Assembly: GCA_037576195.1 (NCBI GenBank)
Contig: CM075103.1
Coordinates: 8,246,001-8,310,000, forward strand
Direction of reading: 5' to 3'
Length of the DNA: 64,000 nucleotides
Source of the DNA: Phytoseiulus persimilis
Taxonomy: Eukaryota > Arthropoda > Arachnida > Mesostigmata > Phytoseiidae
The notes under the pieces are model-generated. The model did not search any database and had not been told where the DNA came from. It was given only the letters and a program-made list of their open reading frames with translations. The translations under genes were made by a program, and so were the position numbers. Shown here in pieces: positions 14,701-27,100 of this stretch; positions within the stretch are counted from its first letter, which is position 1; the number at the start of each line of letters is the position of its first letter.

Positions 14701-16180
14701 TCATCATAACCCGACTGAACTCGATCGGTCTGATCACTTCGATGACCGGAGACGGGACGAACGACATGGGAGCCTTGAAACACGCTCATATCGGAGTCGC
14801 GTTGCTGTCGGACGGGCCGGCGAAACCCAAACCAGTGAAACCGCGCCCACGACCCGAACAACTCCTGCAGAGGCTCCCGCCGCACGAGAGAACCCGTGCA
14901 AGTCTGGAGCAAATGTTAAAGGTGAGTGCCGCGATCTGAACCCCAGGTGGTGCGACTCGCCCGGACTGGAAGTCTGTTGGCCCGTTCGGCTGTGGCTCGC
15001 AGTTGACGCTCTACAATTTCCGATGTTGGATCTTTCAGGACTTGGAGCAGGAGGAAGCCGTCGAAGTCGTGAAGCTCGGTGACGCGTCTATCGCTGCTCC
15101 TTTCACGTACAAGGGCTCCTCCGTCGAATGCTTATGTCACATCCTCAAACAAGGACGCTGTACCCTGGTCACCACGCTACAAATGTTCAAAATCCTGGCT
15201 CTGAACGCCTTGATCCTCGCGTACTCGCAATCGGTTCTCTACCTCGACGGAATCAAATTCTCCGATTCGCAGGCCACGCTCCAAGTGAGTTCGATGCCGT
15301 TGAATAACTTGAATAGAAATTCTCTGAAACTGTAAACTTCGTCGTCCTCGATGGGAGCTCTCATTGAAGTGGAGCGGTGTCTGACGGAGGAGTTTCTTTC
15401 ATAGGGCCTCCTACTGGCTGCGTGCTTCCTGTTCATTTCGAGATCGAAGCCACTCGAGAAACTTTCTTCGAAACGACCGCTGGCCAACATTTTCAATGCG
15501 TACACGTTGCTGACAGTGATGCTCCAGTTCGCTGTGCACCTGACAACACTGGTATACCTAACCGGTCTTTACGAAGGGCTCAAACCAAAAGAAGTGAAGG
15601 AAGACTCGAAATTCGAGCCTTCTCTACTGAACTCCACCGTCTACGTCCTATCGATAGCCCTGCAGATCTCGACGTTTGCAGTGAACTATAGGTGAGTGCC
15701 GAACAGAAGTAAAACACAACAAATCTGCCGATCGTGGTAGTGTGGTACCGGGAACGAACAATCCCGGTGGATTGCGAGAAAGGAGAGGCATTATCTCCCC
15801 GTTTTCGATGCAGGGGCCGGCCGTTCATGGAAAGCCTCTGGGAGCACAAGCCGCTCATGTACGCCTTGGTCGTCCCGAGCCTCGTTGTTGTGGCCTTAGT
15901 GAACAACCTGATGCCTGATCTTTCTGCTCAACTGGAGCTGGTGAGTCCGGCTCTGTGGAATCCAACGTGACGAGAGTAACTTCTTGGTCTCTCCGAGCCT
16001 GATTCTGGTCCTGACCGGTTCTTCCTTTTTGTTTCGCAGGTGGAGTTCCCCGAAGACCAAGGCTACCTGATTCTAGGCACCTTGATAGCAGACTTCTTGG
16101 CGGCCTTGTGTATTGATAGAGTTTTGGCCGCCGTTCTGGCTCGGGGCGATGCCGTGCCATTACCGCGATTGGACAAATGA
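11748..16180 (+). CDS. ATP13A1: P5A-type ATPase, ATP13A1/Spf1 family (complete)
   Basis: Eleven exons: 11748-11816, 11924-12022, 12118-12180, 12293-12403, 12520-12613, 12734-12858, 12963-14921, 15039-15284, 15405-15691, 15814-15940 and 16040-16180. They encode about 1106 residues, close to the family's usual length. All borders are GT-AG and all phases join. The start follows a short hydrophobic N-terminal segment like that of animal ATP13A1. Visible P-type features are the TGES actuator loop (about residue 290), the P5A-specific [13 protein letters not shown] in the membrane domain (about 428), the DKTGT phosphorylation site (Asp about 471), a KGAPE nucleotide-binding segment and GDGTND (about 783). 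Six C-terminal membrane helices follow. P5A ATPases sit in the endoplasmic reticulum and extract mis-inserted transmembrane helices; older work called them manganese transporters. No catalytic residue is missing. Exon 7 is unusually long (1959 bp). An ATTAAA at 16203 may be the poly(A) signal, though it lies very close to the stop. Confidence 0.97.
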
Positions 16181-19100
16181 TAACGAACGAGTTTAAGCAT
16201 GAATTAAAACTGGGGTTCGCGAATGGTTCTCGCTGTCCAACGAGCGAGCTTGAGCTTGCCGTGAGAGCGCTTCGACCGAGGGTTGAGGCGTGTTCAGAGG
16301 AAGCTGGGCTCCGCTCCATCGATGAAAGCAGCGTAACATGCGGAAGCATATTATGATGATCGTTATGGGTGGAGGGAATCAGGATGAGCGGTATAACGAA
16401 GGAAGCTGTTCGGAAGGCTGAATGTGACCGTGCAGGAAGTGTTGTCTTAGGTTGAGATACTGTCGGAGCATTGGAGGTATGAGTGTGGACTGCGACCCCA
16501 ACTCGTCCCGTGTTTCTCCGGTGGACAGGAAGCTCAGTAGCGGGAACTCGAACCGGATGCTCACAAAATATACCATGGGTGTGTCATGACAGGAAACTCT
16601 CCTTGAACTATTCTCACTGTCCATCTGATGAGTGGCGTGATATGGAACAAACGGAAGAACCGACAGTCTTCGGGTTCGTTCTCGGGGACGGAGCTCCGGG
16701 AATCCTTACTCTATCGTACCGACTGACTACTTGAATAGGTGACTTATGAGTGTCTGGCCAGGTGAGTGATGATGATTGAATGGATTTCGTAGATGCCGGG
16801 TCGAGCATCTGGAGGTGCGTTCCTCGAGTGGAGGGACATAGAATAGACTGAGAATTTATGATCGTGTGAGGTGGAGCGGGTCAACTCCGTACTCACCGGA
16901 AATCATTAGGAAGCGAAGATCAAGGAAGAGATAAAATTCAAGTATTTAATATAACTACCCCAGAGCAATGGAGAGAATTTTCGCTGGGAGCGTTCTAGAC
17001 ATTATTTTTCCACCGAATGCGTAGGAAATTGTTCATGCATCTAATGTATCACGTCGTCAAACACGTGGCCGTGGGAGGGTGAATGAATAAACTCTCCTGA
17101 GGAATTTTGCCCTGAAAAATGAATCTTCTGTCAAGGATTCGATGCGTGATGTCTGGAGCCGCTGACTGATGGCTCGAAGTGAACACGGTCTCCCCTTGGA
17201 ACGAGAACGAGTCTCCAGGATGACAACTTTTGGTGAATACGAATGCGAAACTTCGTTTCGCCTCGCCGAAAGATCTCCGCTCGGCTCAAGAGTACAGCGA
17301 CCGAGAATATCGGCGGCGTCCCGGGCCTACACCACCTGTTTAGTGAATTACCTCCTCTCATGGCTGGCCACGAACATTTTTCCACTAATGGAGGGCAGGC
17401 CCTATTCCGGAAAGATGTGAACGTTGCGTCGGAGCGCTCCGAACAAGCAGGCTGGACTCGGAGGAAAGCTGGCAGGACACCGAGATGAAGTTCGGAATTC
17501 TGATGATTCTTGTGGCGATCCCGTTGTGTGAGTTAGGTGAGATCCATCTCCGCCCATCCCCAGAGTTTGTTGAAGCCATTTCGAACTTGACCATCCGCGA
17601 GAACCCCCAAACCTTTTGACCCGACAGAGAGCTCCGCAGCCGTGCTCCGCAGAGACTGCTCGTCCGCTCGATCATCCGTGATTCACAATGACACAACTAC
17701 GGAGTTTGTCAACTCGGAAGGCTGTTCCGGCTCGTCTAGGCCTCGATGCGCACCAGATTTGCCGGACTCGCCCCCATAACGGACCGTTGGGCCCGAGGAT
17801 TTCTGATGCGATTCTGAAAAAGGTCTTGAACCCACATCCAGGATCACGCGAATAAAGCGTGAGTGAATCGATATGTTCTCCTCATTTCTGGATGGATTCA
17901 ACAGCATGTTATGCGTAGGATTCCTATGAAGTTGGCCCAGTTGGGTCTTCTCCTCGGAATCTCATCGCCTGTTTTTTCGTGACATCAAATACAAGAAGCA
18001 TATCGTACTAGAATAATTCGGATACATGCTTCGGATACATGGCTACCCCCACAATGTGGCAGTTGACGCCGCAGCTCCCAATTTCCCCATTGTTCCCTCG
18101 CGAGCTCGTTAGTTTTGTGTAGGCTCCCAACGAGGGTTTGAACCCTATCCGATTCAGGAGCCATTAATTCAGAAACTGGATTATTCGCCATTTCAATGTT
18201 CACCATTGGCTCGTGTGGACGTCAGAGTTGGGCTTGGTATCCCCAACGATGGGCGAGACTTTAGCAAGTTGCGCGGCCATCAGCCTCCTTCAGACGTGCT
18301 TCGATCGCTGGTCATCAACTCCATCTGAGCTTACCGTTATCGTGTGGAATCGATTTGTTGTCGAAGACTGGTCTCATTTCTCCGACGAGTCAAATTTTTG
18401 AATGACGATTAGTTTTCACTAGAGGTCAATCTTCACACATACCTCACCCAACATTCGTAGACCTTCAAGAACGAGAGAGAACGAAACTTCAAAACTCTGA
18501 GAAGAGCGGAACTTTCCCCGGAAGGAGTTGGAAGTTCAAACAAATTCAGCTCGGAAGCAGCATGACGGTCGAAGATTCCCAACTCGCGACTCGGTACAGC
18601 ACCGTGGAGTGAACTCCCAGACGCACGGACAGACGCCGCACGGTTTCCCTGGTGAAGCTACGTTTCCGCGGATACGAGCGGTGTCAGTTCGGTGGTTAGA
18701 ACGCCGATGAAACGGCCGGTGATGCGGCTGAGGAATTGGCAAGCCCTGTAATTGTGCGTCTGGGAGGCCGGCATCTGGGTTGAGGTCGTAGAGTTCGCCG
18801 CCATAAATCTGCTGAGAACGGCAGCGTTGGGTTCGGAGATCCTCTGCTGGCTTCTCGCGGCGACGCCGCTCCCTCCGCGCAGCAACTGGGATCAATCGGT
18901 CAATAAAGAGCGTGCGGTCAATTCAGGCATCGAGGGGAAAATTTCCGATCTGAACCGAGCTCCAGCTGATCATTCTGCGTGTCGCGGGACCCCCGACCCT
19001 GACCAGGAGCACCTTTCGGAGCCGATCGTAGCTTTGGTCACAGCTTCGTAATTTCTGTGACAAGCTTCAGTGAGTTGAGGCTCCGTATGAGGAACGTTCC

Positions 19101-19738
19101 GAGTTCGAACCCCGACCAGCAACCAGCCGGGCAGTCATCTGATCAGCAGGCGTTCACAGGTGACACTCGCGAAACTGGTGTTGTAGAGCCGTCTTTTTGC
19201 TGTTGTCTGTCTCAACGACTTCCGCTTTGCCTGTCCACAGAGAAGCTCCTCATGCGAACGGAGAAGAGGGTGCTTCTGGCACAATTACGTCCCGTCGTAT
19301 GCAAGGTTTGATAATGATAAAGCCACATGATGCTTGATCGAGCTCTTCGGATATTTTTTTTCATGTTGTGACAGAAGCTGATTCGATGATCGGCTCTCAT
19401 GGCCCCAACAAGACCTTTCAAGAAAGTGCAGTTTTTAGGAAATGCAGTTTCCGGTTGACTGCACCCGAGAGCCGCGGTTTTGCTGTTGAAAAGCGCATAT
19501 AACTGCAATTCATTCAATTCGTATTTCGGGCGTGAATTAGCCTAGTGCCCCGATGTGATTGAACTCAGTTGTTGAGCTTATTTTGCAGTTCGAAATCTTC
19601 CTAACCTCGATGATTTATGCCACAGCTCCGTCAGTCTTCCGGTACAAGGTGTCGCTGCATGGATGCTTGGCAACAGCTTTTTTTTCTTGCTCCAAGAATA
19701 ATATCAACCTTTGGAAGCTGCGTGTTTGATTAAGTGTA
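16181..19738. other. Intergenic; one candidate signal-peptide exon inside
   Basis: Apart from the possible first exon at 17485, nothing here can be tied to a gene family. An AATAAA lies at about 17084. Open frames at 18.5-19.3 kb run on both strands and lack splice or domain support. Confidence 0.35.
17485..17536 (+). CDS. Candidate first exon encoding a signal peptide
   Basis: An ATG in a fair context (CCGAG before it) starts MKFGILMILVAIPLCEL, a short basic N-terminus followed by a run of hydrophobic residues typical of a signal peptide. The frame ends in phase 1 at a good donor (TTAG, then GTGAGA), and phase-1 introns after signal peptides are common in animal secreted and type I membrane proteins. 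I could not find the next exon with confidence. It could belong to the membrane protein whose last exons are at 23684-24133 on the same strand, which starts without an ATG, but no intermediate exon links them. Confidence 0.3.
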
Positions 19739-20717
19739 GAGGGTGGTCATCGTAAGTCGGGAACTTTCTCACTCTCTCTTCGTTTGCTCATAGCTCGGTG
19801 AAGACTCATCGATAGCTGGAAGGATGGTGCGTCTTTTCCTCCTCTATTTTTTCGAATCGGAACTGACAAACTCCTGAAGTCGACCGATCGGATTCAGAAG
19901 TGCCAAAGTCGACGCAGGATAGAAGGCTACTCGAACGCCCGGCAACTCAGATTTCTGGCTCAGGATCTGTAAGAAGGGCGAACGATCGTTCCAACTTTGA
20001 CGACAAGATCGACCTCCTGAGAAGATCGCGTCCTCTTTGCATTTCGGCCGTAACTCCTCAGGGAAGTTGAAATCGAAAAAATTTCCGAGGGCAAGAAGTT
20101 CTTAGATTGGTCCAAACTACCCGACAAGAAAGTTAATGGTTCGATACGATCGACTTTTTTCCCCTCCCGAAAATCGAGCTCAGTCAGTTTTTCTTTCCAG
20201 GACCAAAAAAGTGGGGAAGCTCGATTTCGGAGGAAAAGTGACCGGATCGGCCCAGCAGTTCTCAAGCTGGCTAGTTTGGACCAATCTGAGGACTTTTTGA
20301 CATCGGAAATTCTCCGAATTAGGCTTCCCTGAAGAGATCAGGGGCGAATGCATCGAGGACGCGTTTTGTCAGGAGGTCAGCGCTTCATGTCAAGGTTGAA
20401 ACGATCGTTCGACCTTCTCTAGAAATCTGGCGTTGTCGGGCGTTTGAGCAGCCTCCTATCCAGCGTCGACTTTGGCACTTCCGAATTCCATCGGTCGACT
20501 TCAGAAGTTTGTTGATCAGTTTTTTGAGGAAAGTTGAAAATAAAAGAAAGCCGTCTATGAGTCGATTTGCAAAATTCAACTTTTCACCGATCCACGAAAA
20601 TCGAGGAGAAAAATATGTGCAATCCTTCCAGCTATTCCAGGATCGGATTATTTTTCACCGAGTTGTGAGCAAAATAAGAGAGAGTAAGAAAGCTCCCGAC
20701 TTACGAGGATCACCCTG
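19739..20717. mobile_element. Long imperfect palindrome (foldback/MITE-like element)
   Basis: The two halves are reverse complements of each other with small gaps. The outer end TCGTAAGTCGGGAACTTTCT (from about 19750) is matched by the complement of 20685-20707. The block around GAAGTCGACCGAT (19878) is matched by ATCGGTCGACTTC (20490), GAACGATCGTT (19979) by the complement of 20400-20410, and TTGGTCCAAACTA (20108) by TAGTTTGGACCAA (20272). The arms meet at about 20181-20217, leaving a loop of some 35 bases. A TA dinucleotide flanks each end, and the right terminus reads CAGGGTG when reversed. There is no transposase frame. This fits a non-autonomous foldback element or MITE; the exact boundaries and target duplication are tentative. 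Confidence 0.75.
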
Positions 20718-23683
20718 TACACATTGGGATCCGCCAATGTGAGTGATATAAAAATCTGCTGAGCAGGAGAACCGTCGAGGAGATCATGCTACGAAGGTTC
20801 AACCGACATCTGGCTTCGGGCATGAATACGGATGACGCTTTCCGGAAATGAGAACGAACTGTGGAATCATGGAGCCTTGGCATCCTGGTCCAGACTCGCG
20901 GCTGCATACGATGGCTATGACGTTTTCGAAAGATGAGCCGGATCTCTTGATCCTCCAGGAAGTCCTTCCCTGGAGGGAAAATGCCATCAACTATCACGAC
21001 CAGAAAAATTCCTTTTTCTTTTCGCTGGATATGTTTCGGTGGGAAGATAAAGATAAGCTCTCCTCGAAGGCACGCCTCGGAAATCCTCTGGAATTCCAAC
21101 ATCGTTGAGAAATCTCCAGGAGGGGCAGCCGATGCCCGATGGTCCACCCTTCGCGGCGCTGCTGCTCGAAAGCTGATCGCTCCAGTTGAACTGTTCGCGG
21201 AGCACTCTTTTCCCTGACAAGTAGCGAATCCGAAACGTCAGCCGGACCTTACTCATCGTTCTTTTTTTCTACATCGATTCGTGTCAAGTCGCGTCGATGA
21301 CGTGATTTTCCCACCACGTCTTCCATTCGTTTCCAGACCGACCAGGAGGCCCGAATTTCCGCGTTGGTTTCGGAATGAGTTTCCGCGAATGGCGCTGTTC
21401 GATGGGCCAAAATAAGACCCGCGCGCAGCTGGACTCGTTCCGTTCTGTGTTTCCTGAACTAGACGAGAGACTACCACGTTCTCCAGTATTTTGGGATCAC
21501 GACTGCTGTGCTATTCTGGGAACTAATGAACGAGACGAAGATTTCGACGAGACTCAGCGAGTACGCACGAGGATATAGTTGGTTATCGGGGCTTGCCTCA
21601 AGATTTTCTCGGCGACGCTCCAATCCGGAAAGCTTCGCCGAAATGCTACCGCGGTATCGAAATCGATGCTCCGAACTATTTTTCCACGAAAAAGAAATGT
21701 CTCGGCATATTTCTGAGAACCACGAATATTCCTTGATCGAGTCTCGCGGCAAAGCAAATCCGACACAATTCTACTACCAGGCTCACTGTAATTTTCGTGG
21801 CGGCTCCGAATGAGCGAACGCACCAAGAGTCGAACACGGCTTCTACTATCCTCTTCTCTCGTCGCTATGCCGAGGAAAACGTCAGCGAAAATGATGTCAC
21901 GGCGACGCCTTCGCGAGCACAGTTTTCATGACACTCTCTGACCATGTGGAGACTCTTTCTCATCATGCGACGTGATGTCATTGACCTATCGAGCTATCGA
22001 ATCGAGCCACTAAGTCCCGATCCGAAATTGTGACTTCTGAATCGAATCTCTAATGAGGCAGATTCTCAAAGCGAAGAGGCAAATGAATCACGTACTGACG
22101 TCTGTTCTCGGTGATCTTTGAACGTTCAAGCAGCCACCGAGGGGCTGCAGAAGTGAGTCTCCAATCGTCATCATGGGTGCTTGAAAGAATAAAACAATTA
22201 GGGAGCAAACAGCATTACGTCATGTGCATACGTAACCTATTACACAAATAAGCCGGGCTGACACGCGGCTGCCGGATGACTGAGAAACAGGCGGAATCTC
22301 ATTAGAAAAGCAATGCACCGCATTGAGCTGTGTCCTACAGACACCGGATAACCTCTCCCGCAGCATCGGAAAACATTCTGCAACTCGAAGCCCAGGGATT
22401 AAGTGTCGGTTTCAGAACATGGAATTGAGGTCGAATTTCGGAGGTGCCATAGAACCGCAATTCCAAACAGAACCGGGGCTCAAGCGCCCCTCGGGTACGA
22501 GCCTAGTCCCGGAACCGGATCTCGCACCGGAAAACAATCCCACATGCGGGCCCCCTGGGAGCCGCGTGGAGTTACAAATGGATCCACTCCCTCGGGACCC
22601 TTTGATTGTGTGCCCTTTCATCGAGGAGGCTCACGGAGGAGTGTAATGTAGGCTCTCACAGATGGGGGAGCTCCCGGGTCCAGTCTCCCAATCGGAGAAG
22701 CTGATTGCAGAAAATGCCGGTGGCTCTCGGTTCGCAATCGCGACTTTGAGCGTACCGAGCATCGCGTTTCTCGACCCTCGTTCCCAGCGTCGTTGACGTT
22801 AGTGACGCTTCTGTATTGCACCCTTTCCCTCTTTCCTTCCTTCCGTTTTCCTCTTACGATACTTCTTGCGGCTTGAAGCGTGGAGAAGTCTGACAGAAAC
22901 CAGAAACTCAGCAGCCCATCGTCGAATTGTAGTAGCTCGGCACCTGATTCGACAGGAGGTGAACCGCCCAGGACCGGAGAATGGTGAGTTGACCGGAGCC
23001 CCCGAAGAGTACTCCGATGGTCTGTACCTCGGTACGAAACGATGGAGCGCCGGTTATGCTTGCTTTTACCCTCGGCGCGTCATGAAGTCATGACATCGGC
23101 TCGGCTCTGGCCTAATACGCCACGTGGTATCTGCATCCAGTTGAAATCCTCCATGAGGGAATGCCCCGCGCGTCGATTTTCGAGGAACCACTGGCTCAAC
23201 ATCGTGCCCGACGTAAATCTCTCTGTTTTAGAAGGTTTTCGGCAAAGCCCTACGGCAGACCTCCCTACGATACAAACACGGATTGGCAAAGGATTTCCAA
23301 TCTGCCCCGCACGTGTTCGCAGCGGGTCGGCCAGATAATCGGTCGTTCTCAGGGGCATCGCTTGTTCCACGAATTCGTCCTAGAAGTTTCTAGTCGAGCA
23401 AGTTCCAAAGCTGCACGGTCAGAGGCTGGGAAGAGAGATGAGATTCCATGAAGGACCACGGTCGGGATCGACGGCGAGTCAGTTGAGACAGGTCTTCTCC
23501 GGCAATAGCACGAAGGAGGCCGGGAACTCTAGTCACCGATTCCGGAGGAAAGCGCTAGGTTTGAACAGTTCGATCAGTTAAACTCGAACCTACCGCTCAC
23601 ATCTCCGGTGCCCCTCACGTACCTGTGCCATCGGGAGTAGCTCTCGATTCCTCGACTCGTTCGCTAGAATCGACAGATGATAG
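20718..23683. other. No supported gene
   Basis: Frames of 70 to 145 codons occur on both strands (for example minus 20710-21147 and plus 22323-22646) without recognisable domains. The missing 5' exon or exons of the membrane protein ending at 24133 may lie here or further upstream. An AATAAA at about 22187 on the plus strand has no gene assigned to it. Confidence 0.35.
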
Positions 23684-24133
23684 AAACGCGTGCCTATTCC
23701 CAAACCTCAAACTTTTAAACGTCCGCAGCGACTCCCGTTTCTGCCTGACGAGCATGTGAAGTACACGACCCCTGGGGATCTTGGAATGCGGGAACTTTTT
23801 GTTTTCGCCGGCGGTGGAGCTCTGGTTGTGCTCTGGGTGGCTGTGATCGGAGCTGTTTATGCCAAGGTAAGTTGAGCGAACTCCGAGAGAGAGCTCACAG
23901 GAGTTCTGGCCAGGTCCGTTCCGCACCAGTTCTATCGGGTTTACATTCAGTAATCCTCGAAGTTCTTGCAGATGTTTTCCTCTCCGAAGCACCCGCCGCA
24001 TGAAGCGCCCAAGCCCTACACCGCAACGACGCCATCTGCGACGACCAACGTCGTTGAGGAAGAGCGACGCAAATCTCGCTCCAACTCTCTGCTGCAAAAT
24101 GTTAATCCGTACAGTCCGGTCCGGTACGAATAG
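23684..24133 (+). CDS. Unrecognised single-pass membrane protein, last two exons
   Basis: Two exons, 23684-23866 and 23972-24133, join in phase 0 at GT-AG borders and end at TAG, giving 114 residues. There is no ATG in the open part of the first exon, which begins after an in-frame TAG that can serve as acceptor (GATAG), so an upstream exon must exist. The order is a basic proline-rich stretch (KPQTFKRPQRLPFLPDEHVK), one strong transmembrane helix (LFVFAGGGALVVLWVAVIGAVY), then a polar tail rich in Pro, Ser and Arg ending YSPVRYE. The positive charges after the helix do not fix the topology. I do not recognise the family. The clean splice junction preserving the helix and tail argues that it is real. 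Confidence 0.5.
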
Positions 24134-27100
24134 TCAACTTGTTTGCGTGATTCACAATCAGGCAGAGTGGAGGAATATATGATGACGTCAACGACAACGA
24201 CCGGGTCGGCGCGCTCGTCACTGAGCCGGCTCGCACGCTCTTGAACAATGAGGAAAATCGGAGTGCAACCAACTTCGCCATCGAGAAAATCGCATCGACA
24301 ACGTAGCCAAACCTTGATCCCTGATGATGGGATCTTTCCACTGTGTATAACTGGACACTTGAAAGAATGTCCATACGGACGTCAACTGTCGCGCGAGCGG
24401 TCGTTCACCAATAAGAAAGACTGAATCGTAGTATCCTTGAGTTGGAAGAGATATTTTCCGCTAAGTCCTCCAATTAGTGCTCCAGGACGGCTCGATTAGA
24501 CTTCTGACACCATTCTGAGAGTCGTGACAGCTACCTATCGTTTATCGAACACGATCGTCCGTGATGGCACTGGGTTAATGCGAAGTCGTTGTTCGGTTCC
24601 GAGGAGTACATCGTTAAGAAAATCTTCTTGGGACCGGAGGGCTCAGCAATCTCCGAAATCGTAGTTTTCGAGCTAGAATTATTCACTTCAGATGAGATAT
24701 TTACAGCTCTGGCGGAACCGTTACGTGTATTTCCCCAGCTCTCTCAAGTTCAGCATTTCTTCCAATGCGTCTATCGTTGGGGATTCTTCGGAGCTTTTCT
24801 TATCAGCACGTTTCCGGGACAACTATTCGACACCGAAGACATGTGACCGATTGTGCCGGCGGAGCGGAGTAAAGACCTCCTACTGGAAGACTCATGGGCG
24901 GCCAACAGGGACGACGAGTTCTGGAGTGCCTGGGCACGTGGAAGAGAGGTCGAAATGGGAGGTCTCGTTCCTGGAGGATGCTCGTGCCTGTCATCCGACC
25001 ATCCGAGTTTCTACTTTGAAACTCCCCATATGAAGCCCGTTACAAATGAACAGTTTTCACCAGAATCGAAGACTTACTTCTCAGATTCATTCTATCTCGA
25101 ACTCTCGATATTCTTCACAGCCGTTGGAGAAGCACACTCCGGGAATCCGTGGGATCACGGGCTTCCAAATAGGATTTCCCCCTTGCGGCCTTCAGGCAAC
25201 AGCGATATTTGGTATCCTCTAGCTCTACTGCGTCGAATGGAGGAGTACCCTATTCTCGGAACGCAGATGACGGACCGATCCTCGGAATTATCGCAAAAAA
25301 GAACGGCGAATCTCGAGGGCATACGAATGTTGAGGCAATCAAACACTTTCAATCCACGGCTAATCCATTTCTCATAACTGGGTTCGGGTCAGCGGGAATA
25401 ATCCCAAGCTCAAACGCTGCGGGGATACTTGAGAGTCTCATCGAACGTAGGTTGCTGTTGACGATAATGTCCGGACCGACGACGAACCTAATTCCGGTGA
25501 GGATGGTGTTGTCGCGCATAGGCAAACCAGTGAACGAACTTGAACCAAACACCCTCGCCATCTCAATTGAATCCATCGAGTTTATCCGGGAGCGGGGACG
25601 CCCTCTTCGAGTCGATGTCTTGTCATTTCCAAAGCAACAACAGCAGATAACAGCTAGACTGGAGTTGTGAGTGTCACCTCAAGGATTGGAATATAGCGTC
25701 AACGGAGCATGGCTGTAGAAGCAGGTGAGTGGCAGAGTATATACTTGTCCCTCCCCGGTCATTGGTTTGACTTTCACCGTAGTCCCTCCTCGGCTGAGTG
25801 GCTTCTGGTGATGAGGGGCTATCATGACTGAAATGAGTTCAGACGAGACACAGATGCGAAGAGGCTGGAGGAACCGGAAGCTCATTTCGTAGAGAACATA
25901 AGGAACAGCTGATCGAAGTTGTGTAAAATATTGAATTCGAACACCGCGCTCCATGGTGATCGGCTGTGACTTTTTGGGAGAAACTCATTGGAGCGTTGGA
26001 AAATCGCGACAACGAGGGAATTGTCCTCCGGTTCGAAATAGAGGGCATGCTTCCCATTCAGCGACTAATTCCGATCACTAGGCAGTTTTCTCTCAGAAAG
26101 CATTCAGAACGGGAGTCGTATTCGCACAGCTCCATCGTGCTCTGGTGCCAGTATATCCATTGTTGCCCAAGATTCTGGGTATCGAGGGGGTTCGTCGACT
26201 TGAGATACCCATCCTTACGGGTAACACGGCTCCTGAAACCGCAGCATGAGGAGGGAGATCGAATAACGTCATTAGAGACCGAACCGTGCGAGAGTTTGAC
26301 TTGGCTGAGCAGCTCCTTGATTCCTTTTGGGAAAATTTTGCGGAGTTTTGCGGAGACGAATGCAATCAACTTATACGACGCAGTCACGGCAAAGTTCCGA
26401 CATCTTGCCATGTCCGTAGCATCCAGTGAAACGATGATGGGACAAAGAAGCAGCGATTGCCGGGGGCAGCAGCGCCTTCAAAAGAGGTGAAGCTATTTCT
26501 GGACAGCGAAAGATAAGCCTTTGTCTCGATCAATTTCGGGATGAACGGGTCAAGTGGCTCGGAGAACAACCCGATTCCGCGAAATTAGGCTTGCCGTCAT
26601 GCGGCAGCCGTGGAACAGTTCAATTCCCCGACCGACCTGAACTCCGAACCTTCGAGATCCTTCGTTGCTGTAAAAATTGCGGAGTCACGATATCAATGAG
26701 ACTACTACGCGGGTACAACATGCGGAGTATAGACGCCACAGTGTATCCTGTGTCAAGGTCGGCATTTGCTGCGTGAACATCGGCACAGATTTGCTGAGAG
26801 GATCGCTAATCCGTTGGCGTCTGAGTTCGAAAGTGGCGTGAAACGTCATCTGCTTCCAAACTCGAGAATGATCGGCTTTATTCGACGTTGAGCTTTCCAA
26901 GAATATGAGAGCAGCCTTCGAGTCACATGAGCTATGCTCCCGCAGAACTTGGAGGCTTGTCAAGGATGCAAACATCGCATCGCACCGCCAGCAGAACAAT
27001 AACATGCTGTGTTCTACTTTGGAATGGATCAAACGAATACAAGTGGAATTCCAATCTACGGCAGCACCACAGAAAGAGCCACTTTGTAGAAGACATCCAA

